64,000 nucleotides of DNA from Boesenbergia rotunda (Eukaryota > Streptophyta > Magnoliopsida > Zingiberales > Zingiberaceae). The notes beneath the pieces were generated by a model. The model was not told where the DNA came from. It made no database searches and saw only the letters and a program-made list of their open reading frames with translations. The stretch covers positions 659,138 to 723,137 of the forward strand of contig JAGFNQ010001130.1 in assembly GCA_024364735.1 (NCBI GenBank). Reading direction: 5' to 3'. The position numbers and the translations under genes were made by a program. This document shows positions 23,321 to 34,900 of this stretch, piece after piece (position 1 is the first letter of the stretch; every line of letters begins with the position of its first letter).

Positions 23321-24528
23321 AAACATCAACACAAAACCTCTCTCAGCTAAAAGCTCATCCATTCAAATGACCTAACCAACACACAACAGATCCCTCCAAG
23401 ATCAGATATCAGATCCAATTTCACATAGAGGCGATTCAACCAGAAATTCTCAACAGGGAAAGGAAAACAAGATCACAAATAGAGTCGAAAACAGAAACTC
23501 CAAGAATAAGACAACTCATATTCAAGATCTAATTCTAATCTACGAATCCATCAAGATCTATACACCATACAACTACTCAAATGTCCAAATCCTTACCTCT
23601 TAATGCACACGCTCACAGATCATCCTCTGTTCCGATCGGCCACGAACAGAAAATGACAGATTGATCAACCAAGATCCAAACTACCCACTCCACAAGCCCT
23701 AAATCGCAAAGTCACACAACATCAACCGCTATTTGAGAGAGATAGCAAACCCAAGTCAGCAGTGATTTGAAGAAAACAACATAAGAAAACCAATCAACTT
23801 ACCTCTGATAATCGTCGGCAAAGTCAACCCAGCCCAAATCCGATGAAGGACGGTGGGACTGCCAACCCCGGAAGAGGGTAGCAGCCTTGCTTGCTTCGAT
23901 GGGGGATTCGTGGCGCTTGATGAGAAGTCCAGTGGCTTGTTGGGCTCGGCATCGACTAAGGGTGACGCGGTTGCTGCGGCTACCGACGATAGCGACACTA
24001 GATCACAGAGAAATTTGGCCGTTGAGCCGTACGACGACGCAACAACTCAACTCTAGCATAAGGAGACCGACGATGATAAATTAGGAAAAAGAATGGCTCG
24101 ATATCGACGGGGTCAGCACTGTCAACTCTAGCATAAGGAGACCGGCGATGGTAAATTAGGAAAAAGAATGGCTCGATATCGACAGGGTCAGCACTGTCGA
24201 GGAGTCAGAGCAACGCCGACGTCTAAGAAGGGAGGGGAGATCAACCGATGTCTTGACCTGGAGGATGTCTTGACCTGGAGAAGGCAATGAAGAAGAACGA
24301 AGGGGAGGAAGAGGGCGTCGGCTCGAAGTGGCTTCGCGTAGAGGAGAGGGCGATCGTGGGTTGGTTCGGCGGAGAGGTAGAGGAAAAGGTTTCGTGAGTT
24401 AAAGTTAAAATAGTGTTTTTAATTAATAAAGACTAAATTGCGAAAAGGCCCTCCAACTTATCTTTTCTCCAACAAGCCATTAATTCTCATTTTTATGCAC
24501 TTTCACCCTTAATTTTCGATATTTAACA
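23321..24528 (-). repeat. gypsy 5' LTR, truncated at its 3' end
   Basis: Aligns with 18839-19961 and ends at the same TGTTAAATA start, but the remaining two thirds of the LTR, up to GGCGTGACA, are missing; the break lies directly beside the primer-binding site. It contains a 74-bp tandem duplication (about 24050-24195). Confidence 0.85.
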
Positions 24529-25010
24529 CTGATTTTACTAGATTTTTATCCCAAACCTCCAAGATGATGATAACACCATATACCTTAATCATCAATAAAA
24601 AAATTTGAAAACGCATAATAGCACTCTGGGAAAGAACTTAATTTTTCTCTCATACTAGATAAGAAGTTATCTTAGAACGCATTCAAATTCAACCAATAGT
24701 ATTATATTGAAAAGTTTAACATGATTTAATTATGATTTAGACATAACACATAAAATATTAAAGTATTGATTTATAGTAGAATAATATTTAAACAAGTGAA
24801 GGACACATGATTCGTCAATTCATCCATTTTTGATGGTGATACTTATTTCTTGGATAGAGTATAAGTTAATTATTATTACTATAATAACAATAATTATTAT
24901 TATTTAATAATTTAGGTAATCAATTTTTTAAATTTATTAACTTTGAAGATAACCGGCTCCATCCATGAAATTTTTTTATCACCTATCAATATAAATCGGA
25001 AAACGCTCAC
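24529..25010. other. intergenic, no gene seen
   Basis: AT-rich host DNA between two gypsy insertions, with a short ATT-rich run near 24890. Confidence 0.6.
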
Positions 25011-25224
25011 GGTTAAATATAGAGAATTTAGAGAGGTTAAAATGTAAAATCCCTAAATATTAAGGATGTTGTTAGAATTAATATGTTTAAAGGGTCTTTT
25101 TGCAATTGACCTTAACTTATAAACCCTTTTCTTGCCTTTCTCCCCTTCGCAAACCGCCACAGCCCACCCCTCTCTTCACGATTTTTGGCTTCTTCTCCGT
25201 CTCATGCCGACAACCCTTTGGCGA

Positions 25225-25604
25225 TAGGGGTGAGTATTCGGTTAAAATCGAATCGAATAGATCGAAAACCAAATAAACCGATATTTTTCAAAATAACCGA
25301 ACCGACCGAATTTCTTAATAAAAACTGATAAAACCGAACTGATACAATATCGGTTAATTCGGTTTTTAATAAAAAAACAAGATTTTATTTAATTTAATTA
25401 TATTTTTAAATATAAAATAATTAAATTAAAATGCTTATTTGGTTTATTCGGTTTAACCGAATTACAAAATTCAAAACCGAACCGAATTAACCGAAAATCG
25501 AACCGAATTTTGAGAAAAAAAATCGAAAACCGAATTAATCGAACTGAATTTTAGAATTCGATCGGTTCGATTAATTCGGTTTTTTCCAATTTTTGCTCAC
25601 CCCT
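25225..25604. mobile_element. hAT-type MITE, copy 2
   Basis: Same family as 17572-18004: ends TAGGGGTGAGTATTCGG and TTTTTGCTCACCCC, interior of AACCGAA words. Its 8-bp flanks (TTTGGCGA and GGTGGTGA) match only partly, so the exact right end is uncertain. Confidence 0.82.
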
Positions 25605-25837
25605 GGTGGTGATTCTTTTTCTCGCGATTTTTGCCGCCGACCACTTCTCTTCTCAGTTTCTCCACGCAAGTTTCTTTTTCCCCTCATCGATTGCCGCCCG
25701 AAACCTACCTCTCCTCCCTGTGCGATAGAGGCCAGAACAACGTCGGCGAATCCTCTTTCCAATTACATTTCTACAATCAACGATTTTACTGGGTCGTGTA
25801 CTCCTTACGAGGTTTCACCAGATCCAAAGGGAAAGCG

Positions 25838-26089
25838 TAAAAGAGATTAAACAAAATAAATTTATATTATTATATTATTAGACATTTTCCTTATTAATAT
25901 GTTAATTGACAGATTCTTTATAAATCTGTTAATTAACAGTTTAATTATTAATTTTTCAATTGACTAGGTCTCCTAAGGTCCCTATAAATTGTGTATTTCA
26001 TGGACAAGTTTTTTCAATCAAGAAAGTTATTTTATTATCTCTTTCTTTCTCTCTACCTCTCTTCTCTCTCTACTTCTTTTATTCTAATA
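25838..26089 (+). repeat. 5' LTR, 252 bp, TA...TA ends
   Basis: Boundaries are fixed by the other LTR copy, the AAGCG duplication and the primer site that follows. Confidence 0.92.
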
Positions 26090-26101
26090 TGTATCAGAGT
26101 C
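26090..26101 (+). other. primer-binding site
   Basis: TGTATCAGAGTC, two changes from TGGTATCAGAGC. Confidence 0.75.
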
Positions 26102-26294
26102 ATAGCTCCTCATACCTTACGTGTCGCTATTTTTATGCAACGGCTTTCGTCTTCTTCATGTGACGCTTGCTATCACCATTTTTTTCGAAAAAAAAACATC
26201 CTCCTCTATTTTTTTTGGCTCGTCATCCTCGTTCCTCGTTTTTATCACCCGCCAACTCATGATGGGAAAGTAGGGAAAAAGAGGAATAGTCTCC

Positions 26295-29200
26295 GTGTCT
26301 TTTGGCCCAAGCTACAACGATTTTTGGTTCTTTATTATTATATTGATGTTGAATGTTCAGAAATGTCAAATTTGTCTCCAATTTGGACACACTGGTATTC
26401 AATGTCCTAAAAGACTTGACAGAACCTTCATCGGTGGTCCTTCATCTTTAAGAATATGTCAAATTTGTCTCCAAATTGGATATACTGGTATTCAATGTCC
26501 TAAAAGACTCGACAGAACCTTCATCGGTGGCCCTTCAGCTTTAAGAAGATCTTTAACTTCACAAGTCCGTCCTAAAGTTCTCTCATCTGTGCCTACTCAT
26601 GGCAAACCTTCAAAATTTTTATCTACTGAATGGTATATTGATACTGGAGCAACTCATCATGTCACATCAGACTACAATATCTTTACAGAAGTACTACCAT
26701 ACACTTATTCGGATATGGTACAAGTAGGTGATGGCTCAGGTTTGCATATTACTAATCTTGGAAACACATATATTCATTTATCTAATCGTACATTTCACAT
26801 GCGCAACATCTTTCATATTCCATCCATTACTAAAAATTTACTTTCCGTACGTCAATTTTCCCTTGATAGCAATGTCTTTTTTGAATTTCATCATGATCAT
26901 TATCTTATAAAAGATAGAGGAACAAATACTACTGTATTTCTTGGAAAAATTAAAAAATGGCCTCTACTATTTTCAAAATTCTTCAATCAAAGCTTTTATT
27001 GGTGAACGCGCAAATAAACCAGCCTGGCATGCTCGACTTGGTCATCCTTCCCTTCGTATTGTTCAGTCGATCATAAATAGGTATGATTTACCTACTTCCT
27101 TTACTTCATCTCCATCTCATTCATGTCAGGCATGCATGGAATCTAAAAGTCATAAGTTACCTTTTTCTTCATCTGAACATGTTTCCAATTTTCCACTTGA
27201 AATAATTCATTCTGATATTTGGTGTCCTGCACCTATCTTGTCTAACCAAGGTTTCTTATATTATGTTACCTTCATTGATCATTTTAGTAAATACACTTGG
27301 CTTTATCCTATGAAAAGAAAATCTGATTTATTTGATATATTCTGTAATTTTCAAAAACAAGTTGAACGATATTTTAATCGCAAAATACTCTCTCTTCATT
27401 CTGATTGGGGAGGAGAATATCAAGCTCTTCATCGTTATCTTGTCTCTTGTGGGATTATTCATCGAGTCTCTTGCCCTCACACTTCAGAACAAAATGGCTA
27501 TGCTGAGAGAAAACATAGACATATAGTTAAAACTGCGTTAGCTCTTCTTCATCATGCATCGGTTCCACGTAAATTTTGGGATGAAGCTGTTTGTACTGCA
27601 GTATATCTCATAAATCGACTTCCTACTCCATTGCTCAATCATAAGTGTCCTTTAGAAAAACTTTATAATCAAACTCCTGAATACACCTTTCTTCGAATCT
27701 TTGGTTGCGCATGTTATCCATGGTTACGCCCCTACTCTAAACACAAACTTGACTCCCGTTCATTATTATGTGTTTTCCTTGGTTATAGTAATATGCATCA
27801 TGGGTATCGTTGCTTACATATACCAACTGGACGGATATATACATCACGACATGTTACTTTTGATGAATCTATGTTCCCTTTTTCGGCAACCTCTTCAATC
27901 TCTTCTCCAAATACAGGTGGTACTTTCTTGATGTCACCCAACATTATCAGAAGAGATGACATCCTAGGTCCTGCTCCAGAGCTCCCTAATAACTCTCCTT
28001 TTCCATCAGAATCGCCTCAAGTTGCTGCTCCAATCTTAGAAGTCTCACCAGCCGAAGATAATATGCTCTCTAGCTCTGGATCCTCGGATAATATAGGTTC
28101 GGCAACAAACTCACCATGCCAACCCACTTCCTCATCACCGTCAACAAGTGATTCGGATGATAATGCTCCTCGTCGCATGCTTCCCTTAAGTGACATATAT
28201 GCACGATGTCCACCAATGGCTACTCGATATCCTCTTCCTCGAGCTCTAGTGGTTTCCTCAAAAACTATTGGACCAACTTGCTTTACACAAGCAAACAAGG
28301 ATCCAAATTGGCGTAATGCAATGGCTACAGAATTTGATGCACTTCTTCGCAATGGAACATGGAGTCTAATTCCGCGCACTCCGTCCATGAATGTTGTGAG
28401 CTCAAAATGGATATTCCGTCTTAAGCATCGAGCTGATGGTTCTCTTGAACGGTATAAAGCTCGCCTTGTAGCCAAAGGATTTAGTCAACAACCAGGTATT
28501 GACTTCAATGACACCTTTAGCCCAGTCATCAAAATTACTTCTGTCAGATTATTGTTATCAATAGCTATTAGTTCTAATTAGTCTATCCGACAATTAGACG
28601 TTTCTAATGCATTTCTTCATGGTATTCTTGAGGAAACGATTTTTATGGAGCAACTACCTGGGTTTATTCATCCACAATTTCCATCTCATGTTTGTCATCT
28701 CAAAAAATCTTTATATGGTCTTTGGCAAGCTCCTCATGCATGGTTTCATCGATTATCTAAATGGTTACAGGCTCAAGGTTTTTCTGGATCAAAAACTGAC
28801 TCCTCTCTATTCTACAGATATAATGATGGATCTATGATATTTTTTCTTATTTATGTGGATGACATTCTATTAACTGGTAATGATCAAAAGGGCATCTCAA
28901 ATTTATTAAGCCTTCTCAATCAGGAATTTCCTATTCGAGATTTAGGAAATGCTCGTTTTTTTCTTGGTATTGAACTTATTCCACATGATGAAGGTTATAT
29001 CCTCTCTCAGAGCAAATATATTACTAGGCTTCTTCAAAGAGCTAAAATGGATGGAGCACGTCCGATCTCTACACCTATTGCTCCAAATAATGTCTCTACA
29101 CCTTCTTCCTCTTCAGTGATGGATGATCCCCAGGTTTATCGAAGTATTGTTGGAGCTTTACAGTATGTTACTATTACGCGCCCTGATATTACGTTTGCAG

Positions 29201-29811
29201 TAAATCGTGCTTGTCAGTTCATGCATACTCCTACTGAACAAAATTGGGAAGGTGTGAAGAGAATACTTCGTTATCTCAAAGGCACTATTCTACATGGTCT
29301 TCTTTTATATCGACACTCATCTCGAGATTTACATGCCTATAGCGATGCGGATTGGGCTAGTTCTCCTAAAGATAGACGCTCTACTAGTGGACATGCAATA
29401 TTTCTTGGACGAAATCTTATTTCTTGGAATTCGAAAAAGCAACCTACAATATCTCGTTCAAGTACTGAATCTGAATATAAAGTTTTAGCCAATGCAACGT
29501 CAGAAATTATTTGACTTCAATCCCTTCTTTCGGAACTTCATCTTGCATCAGATATTGCACCAAAAATTTGGTGTGATAATATTGGAGCAACATATCTTAC
29601 GTCAAATCCAGTATTTCATGCTCGTACAAAACATGTTGAAATAGATTATCATTTTGTTCGAGAGCGCGTGGCAAACAAACAATTATCTGTTTCTTATATC
29701 TCTGCAGAAGATCAAATTGCTGATATCTTAACCAAGTCATTATCCAAACAACGATTTAGCAAATTATCATGCAAACTCAACGTCCGAGATCTCCCGTTAA
29801 GTTTGTCGGGG
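26295..29811 (+). pseudogene. copia pol polyprotein, three lesions
   Basis: Two CCHC-type knuckles from a 93-bp in-frame duplication: CQICLQFGHTGIQC (about 26359) and CQICLQIGYTGIQC (about 26452), the second with Tyr in place of the zinc-binding His. Protease IDTGATHH at about 26637. The frame then shifts near 26950-27000. Integrase: WHARLGHPS, CQACMESK, HSDIW, LHSDWGGEY, NGYAERKHR (27020-27560), so both Asp and the Glu remain. Reverse transcriptase with YVDD at 28852-28863; RNase H with AYSDADWASS near 29340. In-frame stops at 28579 (TAG) and 29512 (TGA) both stand where the family has Trp, consistent with G-to-A changes of TGG. The frame otherwise continues to SLSG at the polypurine tract. 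It is close to the RE1/Ale-like copia group by sequence feel, not proven. Confidence 0.92.
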
Positions 29812-29812
29812 G
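29799..29812 (+). other. polypurine tract
   Basis: AGTTTGTCGGGGG just before the 3' LTR, overlapping the end of the RNase H frame as in many copia elements. Confidence 0.75.
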
Positions 29813-30064
29813 TAAAAGAGATTAAACAAAATAAATTTATATTATTATATTATTAGATATTTTCCTTATTAATCTGTTAATTGACAGATTCTTTATAAAT
29901 CTGTTAATTAACAGTTTAGTTATTAATTTTTCAATTGACTAAGTCTCCTATGGTCCATATAAATTGTGTATCTCATGGACAAGTTTTTTCAATGAAGAAA
30001 ATTATTTTGTTATCTCTTTCTTTCTCTCTACCTCTCTTCTCTCTCTACTTCTTTTATTCTAATA
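29813..30064 (+). repeat. 3' LTR, 252 bp
   Basis: Same length as the 5' LTR with about ten substitutions and no gaps. Confidence 0.92.
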
Positions 30065-30069
30065 AAGCG

Positions 30070-31298
30070 ACCATGCCAGCGTCAACGCAGGTAACAGTTT
30101 TTCGCTTGGGGTTCTATCGTGGTTGTGTTGATGTGGTGTCGATCACAGTCGTGAGTCCAAGTTTAAGCAGTGCTTGGGTTGATGTTCTGCCGTGAGTGTT
30201 TGTAGTTGTGGGGTACTGTTTTTATTGATTCTATTTTGATGGAATTTAGGAAACATGGTTTGAATAGGTTATGGAGCTAATGACGTAGAGCTACGTTGGC
30301 ATCATTAGTATGGATCGGCTTGGTTCCTTTTTACTTAGCTGTTATTGTTTAATTTTTTTTTATTCACAACTTAGTTTCTGATATGCAAACTTATGTGAAG
30401 AGAGTTGGCATGAACTTTTGGAAGATGGCGTTTCATGAATTACTAATATACGATGATAAATTATGCCATGGTTTAAAACCTTATATTATTATGTCATGGA
30501 GTATCACTAAAATTTACCATTTTAATGAACTGTTGGAATTTGCATGAGCTCAATAGTAGTTAGCAAGGTTAATCGCTCTCACGTGCTTATATTATTTGGG
30601 TAATATATTGTATATGTTATTACTATGCATGCTATAGTATATTATAGTTGATGTGACGTTACTATTGAGAGTTAGTTCTTGTATTTAATCATGAGTTCTG
30701 GGTTCATTGTCGTGGGATTGTGAAATTCAGAGCTAAAACCCTATTAGACCTAATCTAAGTTACTTGAAATAACTAGGGATAGGGATGTAATCATTTCGTT
30801 AGGATTAATTAAATAATTGGGATAGTTAAGATTAATCATAATACGTTTTGATTGCTAGATAGCTAGTGCTACCTTGATAAAGAGCTAAATTGTTGTCCTT
30901 GATACAAGACATTGATCGTTTACGTGTATTTGATAGTGAATATTTTTAGGGATACACATTGCTTTTATGAGCACTACATTGAAGACGGGTATTTTTTTGC
31001 TTGATTCTTTAGCTCCTTTTATCTTTAAATGCATGGTTATCTTATTGTTTGAGTAGGTTTATTTATCATAGCTCTATTTTATTTATTTTTCTGCTTGATA
31101 CTTTTCTTTACTTGATCTTTGAGTTAAAAATCCAAATTTTCAGTTATTCAGTCTCGACTCTTATTTTCTGATTCGAAGAGTACTGCTAGTATACGTTTAT
31201 TTTAGAAATATCATATGACCTATCTAGGGTTGGTTGACATTAGATATACCCTATCCAATAGATTAATTGCATATTTGTTTGTTATGGTTCTGACTTGG
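30070..31298 (+). other. gypsy LTR body, no gene
   Basis: Part of the solo LTR. The segment near 31210-31260 (agggttggttgacattagatataccct) is the inverted counterpart of 18106-18140 and 58078-58120. Confidence 0.75.
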
Positions 31299-31316
31299 AT
31301 GCATGTGTTTCTTATT
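31299..31316. other. 18-bp LINE target duplication, left
   Basis: ATGCATGTGTTTCTTATT, repeated exactly at 33085-33102. Confidence 0.92.
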
Positions 31317-31879
31317 TTTTTGAATTGGGTACATTGTATAAAAATGTTTCATGAGGTAAAAGCCTCAATTCACATATAATGAGTACAATACATCGAGATA
31401 CCACATATCCCACTACATCGAGACTCCATTCCTCAACCCAAACATTAGGCTAGACCCCACGCTAACATCCCAACACCACACAAATATACCACACAAAACA
31501 GGTCACATATCAGCCCTACAACCCAATCAAAATGCCACACAAAAACAACTCCAACACATGGGCAAAACATCATACAATGAGACGCAAAAAATCTGCACAT
31601 TACATATTAAAACTGCATATTTTAGCACCAAGAAATCTGCTCGTAGGCGCCCCAAACAGCTCCTATCCATTAGAACACAGCTTGCTCCTTGATGCCTACT
31701 AACTTGCCGAGAGGTCCACAAAGCGATGTATATGGATTTGTATCTTGCAGAATGCTCCATCCACATTTGTAGGTACTCTTTCGACCTTGCATTTGTTCCG
31801 AGATGCCCATATGTAATAGATTGCACTTGAGATACCAAGAAATATTGCCTTTGCTCTCCATTTCGCACCTTTGTATCGT

Positions 31880-33080
31880 TGTCACGCCCCATCGAGTAGT
31901 TCCTCCATTGTTTGGAAGTCAAATCTGATCTCAAGCCAATTTTTAACCTTCTCCCATAGATCATAAGCAAAGGGGCACTTGAAAAATAGATGATCCATGG
32001 ATTCCTCCTCTTGCCCACATACCGGGCATTGCTTATTTGGTTCAAAAATCATTCTATCAGTTGTCCGAATCTTCTTTTGCACGAGTAACCATGATATAAA
32101 CCTGGCATAATTTCGGACCTCCATAGAGTTGCCACCCAAGGGGGGTTCACGGTGGTACGCCTAAAGAATACATAAGCATTACCAACTCCTTTCTTTTCCA
32201 TTGCAAACCACTCAATTAACTTCATATTTGCCTCACCTATTCCATTTACTCCTCCCTTGATTTTATCCCTGATTTCAACCAATCTTTTCATCAAAGGAGA
32301 ATCTGAAGGTTTTGCCTCCCAATACCAAAAATCAGCCCCCTTGATGTAATGGTGATGTACCCACTTGATCCATAAGGAGTTCGCTCATGATTGGATTTCC
32401 CATAACACTTTGACAAGCAATGCCTCATTCCATGCACATAGATCTCTAAGTCTATATCCACCATTTTCTTTTGACAAGCAAATAGTGTCCCAAGATATTG
32501 GGGGGGGGGGGGGGTGCTTAGAACCCCAAACAAACAACCGGCATATGGTCTTGATTTTGTCAACGATCCAACCGGGAATAGGAAGCATGGGAAGCCAATA
32601 ACATACCGTACCATGAAGGTCCGTCTTTACTAACTCCAATCTTCCCGCATATGATAAAGTGTGCTTGGGCCAAGCATTCACTTTCTTGGCAATAGTATCT
32701 AAGAGTGGCCCATAATTTGCTATACACAACTTTTTCGCCGCCAATGGGATGCCCAAGTACCGAAATGGAAAGCCACCTTCTTGGAAACTCAAAATTTGAA
32801 GCAACCGAGCCTTCATGCTTCCACTTACCCCAGCCATATATACTTGTGACTTTAAGGGGTTCACTTTTAGCCCGACTTCTTCCCGGTATCATCCGCTCTT
32901 GCAAAAATCATCAAGTCATCCGCATACACAAGATGTGTGAGGCCTATTTCTTTGCATCTTGGGTGGAAATGAAAGGATGCCAATGATGATATGACTTTCA
33001 ACCTTCTTGATAGCAACTCTAAACATAATCCGAAAAGGAGGGGAGACAATGAGTCACCTTGTCTAAGCCCCCTCCGTCTA
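31880..33080 (-). pseudogene. LINE reverse transcriptase C-terminus and zinc-binding domain
   Basis: From the 5' side: a SPLLFGLCLELLSRRL block, then HLVYADDLMIFA holding the YADD active site (near 32915), then the thumb region (FPFRYLGIPLAAKK; AGRLELVKTDLHG; WVDK-like pieces) and a final zf-RVT domain, CPVCGQEEESMDHLFFKCPFAYDLW (near 31960-32030). Frames change at least twice and a run of 15 G at 32500-32514 lies within one break. Known family: plant non-LTR retrotransposons. Not functional here. Confidence 0.9.
32500..32514. repeat. poly-G run of 15
   Basis: Homopolymer inside the LINE reading frame; its length may be unreliable in sequencing. Confidence 0.9.
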
Positions 33081-33714
33081 CTATATGCATGTGTTTCTTA
33101 TTGATTCCATGATGGTTGACTTGGTTGTGTCTATGCATGATGGTATCATGCACAATGTTGCATTTGTTGCATGTTGGCGGTTATCAGCTTTCTTGTGGTT
33201 AAGCTCGCCGTCAGTCATATAGTAATCTTCCCACTCAATCACTCGGGATAGTAATAGTTGTTAGAGTGCGAGCGATCATCGTGTCGTGCTACTCTCAACT
33301 ACTTATGGGTAGTGGTAGTTGTTGGAGTAGTTGTTGGAGGGATAGGTAGAGAGGTTGTGCTCTCCCGTTGGGTACTAGAGTGGTTGTGCTTCCCTTCTTG
33401 GAGTCAAAGGTTATTCCTCCTTATTTTTGAGTATTAGAGCGGTTGTGCTCCCTTGGGGTGTTTGATATAGAGCGGTTGTGCTCCCCCTTTTCTTGGGGTT
33501 TGGGATTGAGATTGTTCTCCCAGCATCTTGTCTACTTGGTTCATCATAGGAGATGGATTTGAGAGTACATACAGTTGTCATATCCCTTGCCTGGTCGGGC
33601 ACGCAGATATATGTGTTGATGCAGTCTGACCCTGATTGTTGTTTTGGTGTTGACATCGATTATAGTTTAGGTTGATGATTATGATTATGATTAAGTCCTG
33701 ATCGGGGATTAGGC

Positions 33715-34200
33715 ATGGTATAGAAAATCCTAGCTTGGAGGGCTAGGTGTTGGAAAATCCTAGCTTGGAGGGCTAGGTGTGGAGAAATCCTAATCTGGAG
33801 GATTAGGTGTGGAAAATCCTAGCTTAGAGGGCTAGGTGTTGGAAAAGTCCTAACTTGGAAGGTTGGGTGAAAAGTCCTAGCTTGGAGGGCTAGGTGGAAA
33901 GTCCTAACTTGGAGGGTTAGGTGAAAAGTCCCAACTTGGAGGGTTAGGTGAAAAGTCCTAGTCTGGAGGGCTAGGTTGGATGAAATCTTGGTGAGTGAAG
34001 CCAGGTCCCGGTGAGTGAAGCCGGGTGACTGAAATCCTGGTGAGTGAAGCCAGGTCCCGGTGAGTGAAGTCGGGTGACTGAAATCCTGGTGAGTGAAGCC
34101 AGGTCCCGGTGAGTGAAACCGGATGACTGAAACCCTGGTGAGTGAAGCCAGGTCCTAGCTTGGAGGGCTACGTTGAAGTCCCAGTGAGTGAAGCTGGGCA
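33715..34200 (+). repeat. short tandem array of CCTAGCTTGGAGGGCTAGG type
   Basis: A unit of about 27-33 bp repeats more than ten times: cctagcttggagggctaggtg with spacer gaaaagt, then a variant, ggtgagtgaagccaggt. Each unit is itself an imperfect palindrome. Confidence 0.85.
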
Positions 34201-34261
34201 TGACACTAGTCAGAGATGGGTCGGAGGCTTGTTCTCATGACTTAGAGGGGATTTGGCCCTC

Positions 34262-34900
34262 CCTGGATCGGTCTGGTGATCGATCAAGGAAGTTGGCACG
34301 GTACTCCGTCGTGGATCGGTCTGGTGACCTATCCAGCGATGACTGATCGGTCGGGTGACCGATCAAGGAGCACACAGTGAGGTTGGGAACCTACTGCCCG
34401 GCTCCTGGTCGGTCCGGTGACCGATCAGGGAGCAGGCAGTTCCCTCACTGTCCAGCTCCTGATCGGTCCGATAACCGATCAGGGAGCAGTCAGTTCCCTC
34501 ACTGTCCGGCTCCTAATCGGTCCGGTGACCGATCAGGGAGTAGACAGTTTCCTCACTGCTTGGCTCCTGATCGGTCTGGTGACCGATCAGGGAGCACACA
34601 GTGAGTTGAGTTCCCCCACTGATTAGCTCCTGATCGGTCTGGTGACCGATCTGGAACACTGTTCAGATCGTTCCGGTGAACAATCTAGCGTCGCGGACCC
34701 CGTCTTACAACCGATCAGGATGGAGCCTGATCGGTCAGGGAGTTACCTGATCGGTCTGGTGACCGATCAGGTCCCAGCCTGATCGGTCTGGTGATCGATC
34801 AAGCCTGTGTCATCGCGAAAGCTAGGAGTCCCAGTAAAGCGGTGGATCGGTCTGGTGACCGACCCACGAGCCCTGGATCGGTCCGATGACCGATCACTTT
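34262..34900 (+). promoter_or_regulatory. GATCGGTC...GACCGATC palindrome array
   Basis: The inverted pair gatcggtc-tggt-gaccgatc recurs about fifteen times, often followed by agggagc. The open frames that cross it are products of the repeat, not genes. Confidence 0.75.

Larger units (their letters stand above)
10241..24528 (-). mobile_element. Ty3/gypsy derivative, mostly non-coding, with nested insertions
   Basis: Minus-strand order: truncated 5' LTR (23321-24528), primer-binding site, non-coding interior, C-terminal remnant of pol, polypurine tract, 3' LTR (10241-19961, interrupted). Outer flanks are TTGAT (10236-10240) and CTGAT (24529-24533), a target duplication with one change. The pol remnant and the polypurine tract are of the chromovirus (Del/Tekay-like) kind, and the LTR is about 3.1 kb without insertions. 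Gag, protease, reverse transcriptase and the integrase core are absent, so the element is a large-retrotransposon-derivative type that depended on a partner. The two LTRs are very similar over their shared part. Confidence 0.85.
25838..30064 (+). mobile_element. Ty1/copia element with TA...TA LTR ends, no gag capsid
   Basis: Two 252-bp LTRs (25838-26089, 29813-30064) and a perfect 5-bp duplication AAGCG (25833-25837, 30065-30069). The LTRs differ at about 10 of 252 positions, roughly 96 percent identity. Both LTRs begin TAAAAGAG and end TTCTAATA, so the usual TG...CA ends are replaced by TA...TA. The interior has duplicated zinc knuckles, protease, integrase, reverse transcriptase and RNase H in copia order, but only about 250 bp before the knuckles, too little for a capsid domain. 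Confidence 0.93.
31317..33084 (-). mobile_element. 5'-truncated L1-type LINE
   Basis: Minus-strand insertion of 1768 bp with an 18-bp target duplication and a short A-run (about six) at its 3' end next to the left duplication. It begins inside the reverse transcriptase domain, so ORF1 and endonuclease are missing, the usual result of incomplete target-primed reverse transcription. It is inserted in the solo gypsy LTR. Confidence 0.93.

Noticed and set aside
19270..24084. Paired open frames such as MSLSSVAAATASPLVDAEP at two places
   Set aside because: They repeat because the two gypsy LTRs repeat; no known protein and the frame is disrupted between the copies.
25571..25850. Open frame before the copia insertion that looked like a 5' exon
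   Set aside because: The sequence aligns by layout with the U3 part of the gypsy LTR family and is bounded by a solo-LTR target duplication.
34377..34626. Open frames with repeated RSGDRSGS-type peptides
   Set aside because: They are only translations of the palindrome array in several frames; the same peptides arise at 45235-45623 and 55882-56270.
34262..34900. Regularly spaced palindromic repeats resembling a CRISPR array
   Set aside because: The spacing units are repeats themselves, the region lies inside a plant LTR with clear target duplications, and the same array occurs in other LTR copies.
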